Of a DNA stretch of 64,000 nt, positions 35,201-44,450 are shown one piece after another. The notes under the pieces are model-generated. The model was not told where the DNA came from. It did no database searches and saw nothing but the letters and a program-made list of their open reading frames with translations. Numbering within the stretch: position 1 is the stretch's first letter; each line of letters begins with the position of its first letter. Source of the DNA: Parachitinimonas caeni (GTDB taxonomy: Bacteria > Pseudomonadota > Gammaproteobacteria > Burkholderiales > Chitinimonadaceae); NCBI RefSeq assembly GCF_030129945.1, contig NZ_JARRAF010000002.1:1-64000 (forward strand), given 5' to 3'. The position numbers and the translations under genes were made by a program.

Positions 35201-36517
35201 GCGATGCGCCCCCGAGCCGGTATCTGCCGCGACCCGGTAGTAGGCGCTGATACCGGGACGGTGCAGGAAATCCCCGCCCTGAGCGACCTGCAACCAGAAA
35301 TCCCAGTCTTCGTACAGATCAAAATCCAGATCAAAACGGCAGCCTCGCTGCAGTGCGTTGCGCCGGAACAGGATGGAATGGATGGGCAGATAGTTCGCGG
35401 CCAACAACTGAACCCTGCTGAATGGGCGATCGTAGGTCTGATGCAAGGCCCCACCATCCATATCAACCATCTGCACCCCGCTATAGGCGGCAGGCACGGT
35501 CGGCTGTTGCGTCAGTGCGGTGGCAAGTTTGGCGACGTGATCGGGCAGGAACCAGTCGTCGTCATCCAGAAAGCACAGATAATCGCCGGCGGCTGCATCC
35601 AGCGCCACGTTGGCGGCTTCTGATCGCGGCAGGGCGCGGCCGGATTCGACCAGACGCAGCGGATAAGCCCCGCAACGGTCGCCCAGTTTTCGGTGCGACT
35701 GCGCCCCCGCATTAACGACAACCACTTCGATATTCGGCCAGGTCTGGGCCGCGATGGAGTCCAACGCATCCCGCAACAGCGGGCGATTCATGCTGCGGAT
35801 CAAGACCGACACCAGCGGGAATCCGGTGTCTTCAATCGCTTTACCTTCAACCCGCCGGGACTCCGACAGGAAATAGCTCAGCGTACCCGCCGCCAACTGG
35901 CTGGCCGCAGCAAACTCGAACGCCTCAACCTCGACCTCACCCAAAGACCGCGCATGCAGGTGGTTGAGTTCGTTCATCAAGCCGGCACTGGCACCTGCCG
36001 CCAGCCCGCCCAGACGCTGCAACGCCTGTTGCTTGGCCACCGCATGGCCTGCGAGGTCAATCAGATATTGTGGGCGCAAAACATGCGTCAGCGCGTACTG
36101 TGCAAGATGGCACGCCCCGCCTTCCCGCCGCACGGCTTCGAAAGCCGCCGCCGCCAGGGCACGGCGTAAGGGATCGGCCTCCCACTGCGACGGCGCCAGT
36201 ACCATATCAACCTCTTGCAGCCGCATGTAGTGGCGGATCTCTTCAACCAGAGGTTCAATCAGCTGCCCGTCTTTGCGCTGCCAGAACATGGGCGGCTCAT
36301 ACGCCAGTTCGGCTGCAGCCGCGATAGCCGCCCGCTGGGAGACATCAGCCGTCTGATTGACCACCACGACATGGACTTTGCAGCCAAGCGCGGTTGCCTG
36401 CGCCAGCGTACCGCCGGCAGCAGCCAGCTCATCACCCGCGTGGGCAGCCAGCATCAGCAGGCTTTTTCCGGGCAGTAGCGAGACAAGGCGGGGAGAGGAA
36501 ATTGGGGAGGAACTCAT
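32243..36517 (-). CDS. Multi-domain glycosyltransferase: degenerate PIG-L, two or three GT2 domains, coiled coil
   Basis: 1424 residues from the ATG at 36517, ten bases after the preceding stop. Residues about 1-215 are PIG-L-like, but the zinc motif reads AAHAGDE and the later HxxH motif is replaced by WEADPLRRA, so it is probably inactive. A first GT2 domain (about 240-480) has VSVLIRSMNRPLLRDAL and CFLDDDDWFLPDH. A coiled coil (about 500-660) is followed by a Pro-rich linker. Two further GT2 domains follow (SIVMPTYNSDRKWL with LLDHDDELPVDAL; SILIPTRDKLGLL with CLMNNDIEVI). The two DxD-bearing pairs suggest it adds several sugars processively or alternately. Confidence 0.85.
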   Translation of the reverse strand: MSSSPISSPRLVSLLPGKSLLMLAAHAGDELAAAGGTLAQATALGCKVHVVVVNQTADVSQRAAIAAAAELAYEPPMFWQRKDGQLIEPLVEEIRHYMRLQEVDMVLAPSQWEADPLRRALAAAAFEAVRREGGACHLAQYALTHVLRPQYLIDLAGHAVAKQQALQRLGGLAAGASAGLMNELNHLHARSLGEVEVEAFEFAAASQLAAGTLSYFLSESRRVEGKAIEDTGFPLVSVLIRSMNRPLLRDALDSIAAQTWPNIEVVVVNAGAQSHRKLGDRCGAYPLRLVESGRALPRSEAANVALDAAAGDYLCFLDDDDWFLPDHVAKLATALTQQPTVPAAYSGVQMVDMDGGALHQTYDRPFSRVQLLAANYLPIHSILFRRNALQRGCRFDLDFDLYEDWDFWLQVAQGGDFLHRPGISAYYRVAADTGSGAHRSDERVQAARLQLFRKWVGRCEPRQLFDMLALAERVPYLEAQSHDFRKRVSERESELHEAKLKLNKVEAKLEQLAHKLRGAEAKVVQAQDHATNVERSRDILLGERDNLHRALQRQGEAFQLKVMQEHMLRGEVDGIRHQAAVLAEAVARFEQQSQHADHHLRQALVQQTELARNLHDRLAAVYRLRSWHLASRLRRIKARLTGAPLPAIEGLPVVAVPPVPESPQLSLPTPPAAPAPTVPSAPSVTLPPEFAEFHGCFAESPHLTDEFRNAMRAQIDQFKVRPQIGVRISVAGAKPLDLLQSIDSVRYQLYPAWELYLADLEAAPAEMVDLVERSAALDTRIRLIGSRWSRADYVFADLVLPVRPGQLVAELTTYRLAMYLTRHNDMRATETGATVVDYTQWLAGEQVVNGLSRTEMQSQLSQMAHKPLLSIVMPTYNSDRKWLAAAIESVLSQSYPHWELCICDDASTRAETLDTLRSYQQKYPDQIKVCFAPKNGHISRASNLALAQAAGEYIVLLDHDDELPVDALFWVAREINVHPDANVIYSDEDKINEAGVRSEPHFKPDWNYQLFLSQNIISHLGVYRTSLVRAVGGFREGYEGSQDYDLALRVIDHCDQRGIYHIPRVLYHWRTLPGSTSTSTGEKPYAQIAAMKAINDHLQRRGIQAEAGEAEETMGAYRVRYQLPENPPLVSILIPTRDKLGLLKACVDSVLQRTDYPALEIIIVDNGSVEPATLSYLATIVRDERIKVIRDDDAFNFSRLNNVAARQAKGEFVCLMNNDIEVINAEWLSEVVSLALQPKVGIVGCRLWYPDGRLQHGGVVIGVGGVANHAHLFCRRGNPGYFNRAVVLQEFSAVTGACFLVRKSIYDAVGGLDEQLAVAFNDIDFCLRVQAAGYRNVWNPYAELYHHESVSRGVEDTPEKRKRFASEVEFMQKRWGDLLERDPAYNPNLTLRTTDFALSVPPRKLDVLPLAVVATQADEPLVVA

Positions 36518-36527
36518 GGTGGCAGGC

Positions 36528-37574
36528 TCAATCGAGAATTTGGTGCAAAACGTCACGCCAGTGAACATTCTGTGTTGCCCAGGTGCGATGCTGGCTGACA
36601 TCGGCAAAGGCATTGTGGACTAGCTGATGGCGGTAATTGCGGTCGGTAATCAACATATCGAGCGCTTCGGTCCAGCCAGCGTCGTCCTTGGCCAGCAGCC
36701 CATTTTCGCCATGACGCACGGCGGTGCGATAGACATTGTTATCGCTGTAGATGCCGGCAAAACCCAGCAGGCCGTAATCGAGGTATTTGATTTCGGACTT
36801 GTATTGATTGAATGGCCGGTCGGAAAGCGGGGCCAGGGCGATATCCCAGCACAGCTCGCGCCGGGCCCAGGGAATAAAGTTCGGGTAGTGGTAGTCGTTG
36901 CCAGTGTGGACAATCCGGTAAGGATAGCCTTCGAACAATGACAGCACTGCGCGATTAGTGGTAATGCCTACCATCTCGAACCGCACCTTGCCCTGATGGC
37001 GGCGCATGGCAGAGCGCAATGGGCCCAGTATCGACAGCAGGTCGTCGAAATGGCTGAAGGTGCCCATATAGCCGATGACAATATCGTCGTGGTCGCGCGG
37101 CTTGGGCAACACCGGAAACAGCCTCTCATCAAGCTGATTACGCACGACAAAGACCCGGCGATTGAACTGCAAGCAGCGTTGTTGCAGGGGTTCGGTCGAA
37201 ACGATGACCGCATCGGCGGCTTGAAGCAGCAGGCGCACCACCAGCCGATCCACTTCCGACGGAAAACCGCTGTGCAGCTCATCCCGGTGCAGATCGAGCA
37301 GGTTGTCATCAAGGGTATAGATAAGCTTTGCCCCCTTGGCCCGGATAGTCGCGATCAGATCTTCTGCCATTGCAATGGTCATCCGGTGGGGATGCCACAA
37401 ACGCTCAACGATGACCGCGTCAACGGCTTCTTCCGTCAGCATCAGGCCCGAGCTGATATCGAACTCCGCCGCAATCGAGGGGTGTTGCAGCGGTTGCAGC
37501 AGGCGGATGTAGCTGCAGCTGAGCGGCATGCCATCGGTGGCAAATTCATGCATGACATGAATACGCGGCTTCAT
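36528..37574 (-). CDS. Glycosyltransferase (GT-B fold)
   Basis: 348 residues, starting inside the end of the upstream gene (4 bp ATGA overlap) with GGAGAG close by. The N-terminal half lacks a classical donor motif but has VDAVIVERLWHPHRMTI and KLIYTLDDNLLDLH. The C-terminal half has IGYMGTFSHFDDLLSIL and YLDYGLLGFAGIYSDN, as in GT4-like family members that scan for charged acceptors. The E-x7-E motif is not clear, so donor and activity are uncertain. Confidence 0.75.
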   Translation of the reverse strand: MKPRIHVMHEFATDGMPLSCSYIRLLQPLQHPSIAAEFDISSGLMLTEEAVDAVIVERLWHPHRMTIAMAEDLIATIRAKGAKLIYTLDDNLLDLHRDELHSGFPSEVDRLVVRLLLQAADAVIVSTEPLQQRCLQFNRRVFVVRNQLDERLFPVLPKPRDHDDIVIGYMGTFSHFDDLLSILGPLRSAMRRHQGKVRFEMVGITTNRAVLSLFEGYPYRIVHTGNDYHYPNFIPWARRELCWDIALAPLSDRPFNQYKSEIKYLDYGLLGFAGIYSDNNVYRTAVRHGENGLLAKDDAGWTEALDMLITDRNYRHQLVHNAFADVSQHRTWATQNVHWRDVLHQILD

Positions 37575-39868
37575 GCGCTCTCCTCTTCAAACAAGGTTTG
37601 CAGAATGCGATATGCAACACCTTGTGGGTGATAGATGGGGACATCAAGCAAAGCCTGTCGCTGCAAGGCATCCCGCAGGGCATGGTTGGTAATCAACTCA
37701 CTCACGGCATCAATGCAGGCGGCTTTCGAGCGGGTATCAACCAGCAGGGCATTTTCGCGATGCCGTATGAACTCCGAAGCCCCACCCGCCTCGGGTGCAA
37801 TCACGGCAACGCCACTACTCATGGCCTCAAGCGCCGTCAGGCCCATGGCCTGGAACGTTGAGAAGTCAGTAAAAATGTCGATGTCACGGAATGCTGCTGC
37901 CAGCTGCGCCTGATCACACACCCCGAGCAACTCATACTCGAAATCGGTCTGATAGGTACTCCAGGCGAGGTCATAACGGTCAATGCCGAACAGCACGATC
38001 TCGACCTGATCGGAGTAACGCAATTTGATATCGCGCAGCACCTGCATGGTCAGCAGCGGCGAGCGGCGGGGTGAGGTGGGTCGCACCATGGCCGCAATCC
38101 GAATCTTGCCCTCGGGAAAACGCTGGCTGGCCCGATTGGCTGGCCGATACAGGTCAACTTCATAGCTGATACCGATACGACTGGCCTTGGCACCAATTCG
38201 GGCAAGCTCTGCTTCATTCCAGCGTGTCTTGGTCAGCAACCGGATTCGCGAATCGAGCTGATAGCTAGCCAGTGCGCGCTGATATTGCGCCGATTGGGGC
38301 TCGAAAAAATAGGGTTCAAAGTCTTGAACGTAATAACCCAACATCAGTTTGGGATGAAGCAGGCCAACGCGGTGAATCCAGAACGCCGTATGGTAGGCCG
38401 TGGCGACGATGGCATCGTAATCGCCCGCAATCGCCGCCAGTTCCGACTCCCCTTCAACATAGATGACCGGCAGGTTCAGATTCGGGTAGGCCGCCTCGAA
38501 GCTGGAGGCATGGTGTGCAAGATTGACAATCCGGGCGTCCACGCCCATTTCCTGTAGCGCCCGCACCTCGGACACCACCACATTGCCACCGCCACCGGCA
38601 TTGACCACTGGCAACACAAACAGCATCCGCTTACCTTCCCAGCGCCGGCGCCCCTCATCAACCAGGGTCTGTCGCGCCAGTAACTGCCGGGCTCGGGCAC
38701 GTATGCCCTGCAGCACAGGGGAATGCCGACATTGCTGTACTCCGGCATCAATGATCGCTTGACCGTGCTTGGCCGCCAGTGCCCTGCCCGCCGCCTCGGC
38801 CAGAAGCTGCCGACGCTCATGCGAATAGCTCTTGGACTGTGCGTGATAAACATAGCAGTCATCAGCCAGCAACAAGACAAACCCCGCCGCACGGGCGCGT
38901 AGGCAATAGTCGTTCTCTTCGCCATAGCCTTTGGCAAAGGTCTCTTCATCGAACAAACCGATCTGATCAATCAACTGGCGCTTGATCAGCAGGCAGAAGC
39001 CATTCAGAAACGGCATGTGTGGATTCAAACGGCCAGCACGCAGGGCCAGTAATTGGCTGAACCGCTCGATCGACATTCCGGCAGGCAGTGGGTTGGTTGC
39101 CCAGTCGCCATCCTGTTCGAACTCAGGAACAGACTGCCAGGAAGCGGTATTGGAAAGCGGCCCGACAATACCAACCACCGGATGAACCTCCGCCGTCGCT
39201 ACCAGGCGCTCCAGCCATTGCGGGGTCACTAGGGTATCGCTGTTGAGCAACACCACGTAACGACCGCTGGTAGCCTGCATGCCACGATTGGCCGCCAGGG
39301 TGTAACCCAAAGCGGCCTCGTGCCTGATGAGATGCGCGCCCTGCTCAAAAGCAAACGCCTTGAGATAAGCGGCGGTATCTTCCTGACTGCCATCATCCAC
39401 CAGAATCAACCGGTAAGGCAGCGTGGTATAACGGAGTACCGAGGCGAGACAGGCTTTGACATCTGGCAAAGCGTTATGCACGCACACAACGATATCCGCA
39501 TGTAGACCAACTTCCTGTTGCTCGACCGACACCTCTTCGCTCTGGGCGACCCGTTGGGTTGTTGCCTCCGCGCGGGCTGGTGATGGCCGCACCACACCTT
39601 TCAAGGCATCGACCCAGCGCACGACCTTACGATTCAGCACGCGCTGCACATCCAGGCGAGCCGCATCACGCTCGGCCCTGGCCTGATCCCGCTCCGCCAG
39701 CAATTGCTCCGCCTGCTGTTGCTGCAGCGCCGCCGTTTGTGCCGCCAGATCCTGAGCCTGCTGCAATTGCTGTTTCAACGCGATCAGCTCCTGCCTCTGT
39801 TTGGCAATGCGCGACCGTAAGCTGATCAAGACCGTCTCGGGCAAGGTGTCGTTGATATCGTTTTGCAT
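37571..39868 (-). CDS. Coiled-coil/GT2/GT4 bifunctional glycosyltransferase
   Basis: 765 residues. Residues 1-85 are a Gln/Ala-rich coiled coil. A GT2 domain (about 125-380) has IVVCVHNALPDVKACLASVL, LILVDDGSQED and VLLNSDTLVTPQW. A GT4-like domain (about 415-760) has VLPVVNAGGGGNVVVSEV and a donor end FSTFQAMGLTALEAMSSGVA. Two separate catalytic modules in one chain suggest two consecutive sugar transfers. The gene begins 3 bp after the upstream gene and overlaps the next by 4 bp. Confidence 0.87.
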   Translation of the reverse strand: MQNDINDTLPETVLISLRSRIAKQRQELIALKQQLQQAQDLAAQTAALQQQQAEQLLAERDQARAERDAARLDVQRVLNRKVVRWVDALKGVVRPSPARAEATTQRVAQSEEVSVEQQEVGLHADIVVCVHNALPDVKACLASVLRYTTLPYRLILVDDGSQEDTAAYLKAFAFEQGAHLIRHEAALGYTLAANRGMQATSGRYVVLLNSDTLVTPQWLERLVATAEVHPVVGIVGPLSNTASWQSVPEFEQDGDWATNPLPAGMSIERFSQLLALRAGRLNPHMPFLNGFCLLIKRQLIDQIGLFDEETFAKGYGEENDYCLRARAAGFVLLLADDCYVYHAQSKSYSHERRQLLAEAAGRALAAKHGQAIIDAGVQQCRHSPVLQGIRARARQLLARQTLVDEGRRRWEGKRMLFVLPVVNAGGGGNVVVSEVRALQEMGVDARIVNLAHHASSFEAAYPNLNLPVIYVEGESELAAIAGDYDAIVATAYHTAFWIHRVGLLHPKLMLGYYVQDFEPYFFEPQSAQYQRALASYQLDSRIRLLTKTRWNEAELARIGAKASRIGISYEVDLYRPANRASQRFPEGKIRIAAMVRPTSPRRSPLLTMQVLRDIKLRYSDQVEIVLFGIDRYDLAWSTYQTDFEYELLGVCDQAQLAAAFRDIDIFTDFSTFQAMGLTALEAMSSGVAVIAPEAGGASEFIRHRENALLVDTRSKAACIDAVSELITNHALRDALQRQALLDVPIYHPQGVAYRILQTLFEEESA

Positions 39869-39871
39869 GGC

Positions 39872-41818
39872 TTAGTTGTTAATACTGAATCGGTTATTCC
39901 TGAATACCCGCTTTCTTGGAAAAAGTTGCCAGGTAAATGGCCGCCAAATATCCCAGCAGGTGGAACGATTATCAAGATTCGGGTTGTAGTAAGGATCTCC
40001 TCGCTCAATCAGGTCAAACCAACGGTCGCGGAAGAACGCAGAATCGACGGGATGCGGATCGGTAGTGCTCTTGCCTCGCGAGACCGACTCATGATGAATC
40101 AGCCGTGCATCCGGGCAAAACATGATGCGATAACCAGCATCGCGAATGCGCAAGCAGAAATCGACATCGCCAAAGCCCACCGCCATTTTTTCTTCCATGC
40201 CCTGGATCTGGTGGAAGACATCCGCCTTTACCAGCAAGCAGGCCGCTGTCACTGCGCTCATTTCACGGCGGGCAATCAAACTGCCGATATAGCCGGGATT
40301 CAAGCCTCCATGATCAAAATGCTGCCCCATGAATTTGCCAAAATGCTCGGCCGCACCAAACAACCCAACGCACACGCCAGCATGCTGAATCATTTCCCCA
40401 TCCGGGTAATACAGCATGGCCCCGACTGCTCCCACATCCTGCTCATAACAAGCGGACAACATTTTATTCAGCCAGCCACTCTCAATGGCCTCGATATCGT
40501 TATTGCACAGCAGATAATGGCTATATTTCCCAGCAATTTTATCGATGGCACCATTATTGATGCTGGAGAAATTAAAGTCTCCTGAATGCTTAAGCAGAAT
40601 ATGGTTAGGTTGTTCTGCAAATAAGGCGAAATAAGCCAACGATTCAGGATCATTTGAATCGTGGTCAACCAGCACAATGTCGTATTCCACATCCAAAATA
40701 GTTTTCTTCAAGCTCTCAACGCACTGCTTGACCAAAGCATGGTGATTTTTGGTAGGAATCACCACCGCAACACGTGCCTTTTCAGGCTGCGGATATTCAA
40801 TGCGGAAAAAGTTAAACCAGTCACCATCCACCACGGATGCCGCCGGAAGATTGCTACGCTGCAAATGCTGACACAATACCTGCTTTGAAACAGCCATGAC
40901 CTCCGACTGCTGTTGATGTCCACTCGAACTCGGGCGCAGACGCCATTGGTATAACACTTCCGGGATATGTGTAATGGCTTTTGCCTGTTCTGCGACACGC
41001 AATATCAGATCGTAATCCTGCGATATTTTCAATGTTTCATTGAAGGCGCCTATTGCTTTCAATGTCTCAGCCTTAAAACATACCAAATGAACGATGTAAG
41101 GATGATTGCGTAGTAACTCAAGAGAAAATGCAGGCCGAAAAACAAATGCGACTACTGAATCACCTGCATCATTGACGATGATCTCATCCGAATAAATCAT
41201 ATCCGGCTGATCCGCCAGAATCGCATCTGCCAATCGGTACAAGGCTTGTGGCTCATACACATCATCATGATCAAGCAGCGCAATATACTGGCCACGCACA
41301 ATATTTAATGCGCGATTGGAAGCCGCTGCCGCATTCGTATTTTCCTGGCTATATAAAACCTTAACGCGTGAATCTCTGGCTTTATATTCTTCAAGAATTT
41401 CTCTGACACGAGGATCTGGCGATCCATCATCCGAAATACATAACTCCCAATGCGGATACCACTGATTCAGTACAGAATCTAACGCCGTCCGCAGTAAATG
41501 CTCCGGCGTATTATAAGTCGGCACAATGACGCTGATCAGCGGGGGATTAGTCCAATTCTTTATCACCTTCATTGCCGCGCCAATTTTTTCTGGCGTCATT
41601 GTGGCTTTGTAGCCTCGCCATACCTGGTCATACTCCTTGGCAACCGCCTCTGGATTAAAACCTACATTGGCAATGAAGTGATTGATGAAGGCCTTGATTC
41701 CGTTAAATCGGTACTTTCCAAATGCCTCAAACAGACCATAAATAACTTGAGGAATCAGTCGCGGATGGGAAAGTAAATAACGGCCAAATAGTACGAGCTT
41801 GTCTAGTTTCTTGTTCAT
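39872..41818 (-). CDS. Tandem GT2 glycosyltransferase
   Basis: 648 residues from the ATG at 41818; ten upstream codons in frame lack a ribosome site. An N-terminal helical region (1-90) precedes GT2-1 (SVIVPTYNTPEHLLRTAL, CISDDGSPD, ALLDHDDVYEPQAL) and GT2-2 (AVVIPTKNHHALVKQCV, LLCNNDIEAIE). It is the closest relative in the window of the C-terminal two domains of the 1424-residue enzyme (same VPTYNT..H / LLDHDD / NNDIE series). Base composition is visibly more AT-rich than the rest of the operon, suggesting a different origin. First gene of the leftward operon. Confidence 0.87.
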   Translation of the reverse strand: MNKKLDKLVLFGRYLLSHPRLIPQVIYGLFEAFGKYRFNGIKAFINHFIANVGFNPEAVAKEYDQVWRGYKATMTPEKIGAAMKVIKNWTNPPLISVIVPTYNTPEHLLRTALDSVLNQWYPHWELCISDDGSPDPRVREILEEYKARDSRVKVLYSQENTNAAAASNRALNIVRGQYIALLDHDDVYEPQALYRLADAILADQPDMIYSDEIIVNDAGDSVVAFVFRPAFSLELLRNHPYIVHLVCFKAETLKAIGAFNETLKISQDYDLILRVAEQAKAITHIPEVLYQWRLRPSSSGHQQQSEVMAVSKQVLCQHLQRSNLPAASVVDGDWFNFFRIEYPQPEKARVAVVIPTKNHHALVKQCVESLKKTILDVEYDIVLVDHDSNDPESLAYFALFAEQPNHILLKHSGDFNFSSINNGAIDKIAGKYSHYLLCNNDIEAIESGWLNKMLSACYEQDVGAVGAMLYYPDGEMIQHAGVCVGLFGAAEHFGKFMGQHFDHGGLNPGYIGSLIARREMSAVTAACLLVKADVFHQIQGMEEKMAVGFGDVDFCLRIRDAGYRIMFCPDARLIHHESVSRGKSTTDPHPVDSAFFRDRWFDLIERGDPYYNPNLDNRSTCWDIWRPFTWQLFPRKRVFRNNRFSINN

Positions 41819-41825
41819 GAGCAAA

Positions 41826-41862
41826 CAAAACAAAAGACACCCCGGCAAGCCGGGGTGTCCTT
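41826..41862 (-). terminator. Strong rho-independent terminator after the 788-residue secreted protein gene
   Basis: A perfect stem GACACCCCGGC / GCCGGGGTGTC (41836-41859) with a two-base loop, followed on the minus strand by TTTTGTTTTG. It separates the secreted-protein gene from the glycosyltransferase operon and could also stop transcription coming from the other side. Confidence 0.85.
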
Positions 41863-41883
41863 TTCAAAGGAACAGCGCGTTGA

Positions 41884-44250
41884 TTATTGCGAGTAAATCG
41901 TTGTATAGGTCTGATTACGCAGCATATTTGCAAATGCCGCACTACCTTGACCATCTACCGGCATCGGATTATTACTATCAGAACCCATGCCATAACCCGC
42001 AAAAATCCGCAGAGGCTTGAGTCCGCTGATGTCTAACGGGTTCGCCAACACATCAAAAGTCAGGGTATCGAGATTTGCCTGAGATTGCAGAGCAATTTTG
42101 GCACCATCACAACCAGGACCACCGCTCGCGAAACACTCCAGCAGTCGGGTATACAGCATCCAACCACTACCGGATGTCAGGAAGAACAATTGGTTGCCAA
42201 CAGTAGCCGCAACAAACAGGGATCCTGCCTTACCCTTATCCGCGCTGGCAGGTGTCAATTTGAGAGCCTTGATCTGAGCTTGCTTGGGATCCGCGACTTG
42301 CACAGAGGCAGGTGGAATCCAAGGCGTTACACCAGCACCGATTGTTCCCAACTTGATATCTCGCTTGGTGGCTTTTGCACCTTCGTTTGAACCGAAGTCA
42401 GCGTCGGTCAAAGCGGTACCACCAACTTGTTTGCTGCCACCAACCATTACTTTGAAATCGGCCGCCGTAGTGTTGCTGTCAGCCTGAGCCTTCAAGCCTT
42501 TTACGACAATTGTATAAGGACCATCAGTAGCGCTATTCCAGTTCGCGCCTAAAGTCAGTTTCAGATCAGTATTCCCACCAAACTGACTGGCAACCTGCAC
42601 ATCACCTGCCAGAGCACCTGCTTTGAGCACTTGCACCGTCGGCACAACCGAGGTGTCAAATGTAACACCTGTTGGCAGCTTGATAGCCAAGGTCTTGTTA
42701 CCCGTTAGATCCAGAGCCCCTTTGTCAGCTTCGGCAATTGAGATTTCAGGCAAAGCAACAGCTGCGCCTCCCGGTGCCAGGCTTACTAAAGACGCAGACG
42801 GAACATTTGCGTAAGTTGTCGCATCTTTCAATTGCGCGAGCTTTGGCGCGCAGCTGGCCCCCCCGGCGAATGTCACCGACACCTCACCGACCGTTGTGGC
42901 AGATGTTGTATCCAGTGTAATCGGAGCAGCATCGCTTCCCAGTTCGAGGTAACCGCGCAAGGTGTCATTGGTATCAGCAGGCAAGGTGAACGCTACTTGA
43001 CTCTTGGCGCTGGTGCCGATGGAAATGTCTGCGGTTGGTTTGGGAACACCACCTTCATCGGAACGTAGTCCAATTGAAGAATTCGCGGCAAACATGACGC
43101 CTGAACTCAGGCTGCCCGTAATCTGCCCTTTTATGGAACCACCAGACTCTTCCTGTAAGCGCAGGCGATCTCCCAATAACTGATTGGTACGACCGGTGTA
43201 AATCGATTTGGCAACTCCACTCAGAGTGGAACAAGTCAACGTCTGAGCCACGGAAGTTACCGAGAAATTGGCGGTAGTCGTACCAATTGTCACTGTAGCT
43301 GTCAGAGATGTACCCGGACCTGTAGGGGCTGTTACCTTAAGGCGAATAGTATCTCCAGCCTTCGCCTGCCCACCGCTTGACGTAAATGCCCCTCCATTCA
43401 GACTATATTGCGCATTTGTCCCGACAGAGATAGTCCATGTCCCACCTTGTCCTGCCAGAGTGACCGAATCTGAAATCACCTCTGAGCCAGGAGTGGCGGT
43501 TGGCTTAGGATTGAAAGTAAACGGCGTTGGGCCACAGTTTACTGTGCAGCCTTCAGGGGGACTCCCATCAACACCATCGTTCGACTGACCAGGTGTGCCA
43601 TCGTAGACTGACGACCAAGGACGCTTCCTCAGCCAGTCCATGTACATTTTTGGATCATCAATAACCATTGAAAAATCCATTTGGCCAAACTCAAACGACT
43701 GCTCAAATCCATTATATAAATGCAAATAAACATAGCGTGCTTTGTCGTTAATTACTCCAGTCCCCCCACTCGTGGGATACACGAAGTTGTTCAAAGCGCG
43801 AAAAATCGGAAGGTCATTTAAATATAAATATTCGCTACTCGACTCCACGCCAGGCTCACTGCAATAAGGAGGAGCAGCAGGTCTGGCCGACGGGCGAGGA
43901 CAATATGGGATATTTTTGGTTGTCACACCAAAATGCTGATCTGTGAAGAAATACGAGTTAGCGTAAGCCGTTGCAATACTTACACCCGGCGGAAGCAAAA
44001 TAGAAAAACGAATATGATTATCTACAGGTAGTAGCTGCCACACTTGTCTTGGTTCAGATGGCGCAGAGCGTGGATTAACCCATGTGTAAAAAATCTGCTG
44101 CTTACCCGTCTCGGGCACTGCCTTGTAGAATTTTCCGCCAACCTCGGGAAATACATATTTTGAACTCGTATAGCCGAAAGAAATAGCAGGCAGAGCCATC
44201 ACCACAGAAGCTGCCACCGCCTTCATAAAAAAACTTAATCCATGCCTCAC
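41884..44250 (-). CDS. Large secreted protein, possibly surface-exposed, with an Ig-like region
   Basis: 788 residues, using a GTG start at 44250 because AGGAG lies six bases upstream; the ATG eight codons in lacks this. The signal peptide ends ISFGYTSS. Residues about 25-230 form an unrecognised N-terminal domain. About residues 240-340 there is a short Ig-like domain (SEVISDSVTLAGQGGTWTIS, AGDTIRLKVTAPTG, TTTANFSVTSV). The remainder is Gly/Thr/Ala-rich beta strands with few charged residues. I do not recognise the whole protein. It follows the 490-region gene on the same strand (gap 200 bp) with its own terminator. The base composition is lower in GC than most of the window. Confidence 0.55.
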   Translation of the reverse strand: MRHGLSFFMKAVAASVVMALPAISFGYTSSKYVFPEVGGKFYKAVPETGKQQIFYTWVNPRSAPSEPRQVWQLLPVDNHIRFSILLPPGVSIATAYANSYFFTDQHFGVTTKNIPYCPRPSARPAAPPYCSEPGVESSSEYLYLNDLPIFRALNNFVYPTSGGTGVINDKARYVYLHLYNGFEQSFEFGQMDFSMVIDDPKMYMDWLRKRPWSSVYDGTPGQSNDGVDGSPPEGCTVNCGPTPFTFNPKPTATPGSEVISDSVTLAGQGGTWTISVGTNAQYSLNGGAFTSSGGQAKAGDTIRLKVTAPTGPGTSLTATVTIGTTTANFSVTSVAQTLTCSTLSGVAKSIYTGRTNQLLGDRLRLQEESGGSIKGQITGSLSSGVMFAANSSIGLRSDEGGVPKPTADISIGTSAKSQVAFTLPADTNDTLRGYLELGSDAAPITLDTTSATTVGEVSVTFAGGASCAPKLAQLKDATTYANVPSASLVSLAPGGAAVALPEISIAEADKGALDLTGNKTLAIKLPTGVTFDTSVVPTVQVLKAGALAGDVQVASQFGGNTDLKLTLGANWNSATDGPYTIVVKGLKAQADSNTTAADFKVMVGGSKQVGGTALTDADFGSNEGAKATKRDIKLGTIGAGVTPWIPPASVQVADPKQAQIKALKLTPASADKGKAGSLFVAATVGNQLFFLTSGSGWMLYTRLLECFASGGPGCDGAKIALQSQANLDTLTFDVLANPLDISGLKPLRIFAGYGMGSDSNNPMPVDGQGSAAFANMLRNQTYTTIYSQ

Positions 44251-44379
44251 GGAAAACTCCTGCCCAAGAAAATGTATTTAACAACCATATCAGGAACTGC
44301 CTGATAACAAGCAATCGTCCACTGCATTCAAGGCCATTATAACAGTGGAAATTTGTCACAACATTGCGAATATTCCCCA

Positions 44380-44412
44380 ATAAAAAAGCCCGCCAATTGG
44401 CGGGCTTTTATC
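44380..44412 (-). terminator. Strong rho-independent terminator after the 477-residue secreted protein gene
   Basis: AAAAGCCCGCC pairs perfectly with GGCGGGCTTTT (44384-44409), loop AATT, followed on the minus strand by TTTTTTATT. A classic strong terminator about 40 bp after the stop codon, suggesting a highly expressed transcript. Confidence 0.9.
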
Positions 44413-44450
44413 AGCAATAACTCTGCTGACCTACATACACCACATCAGTC

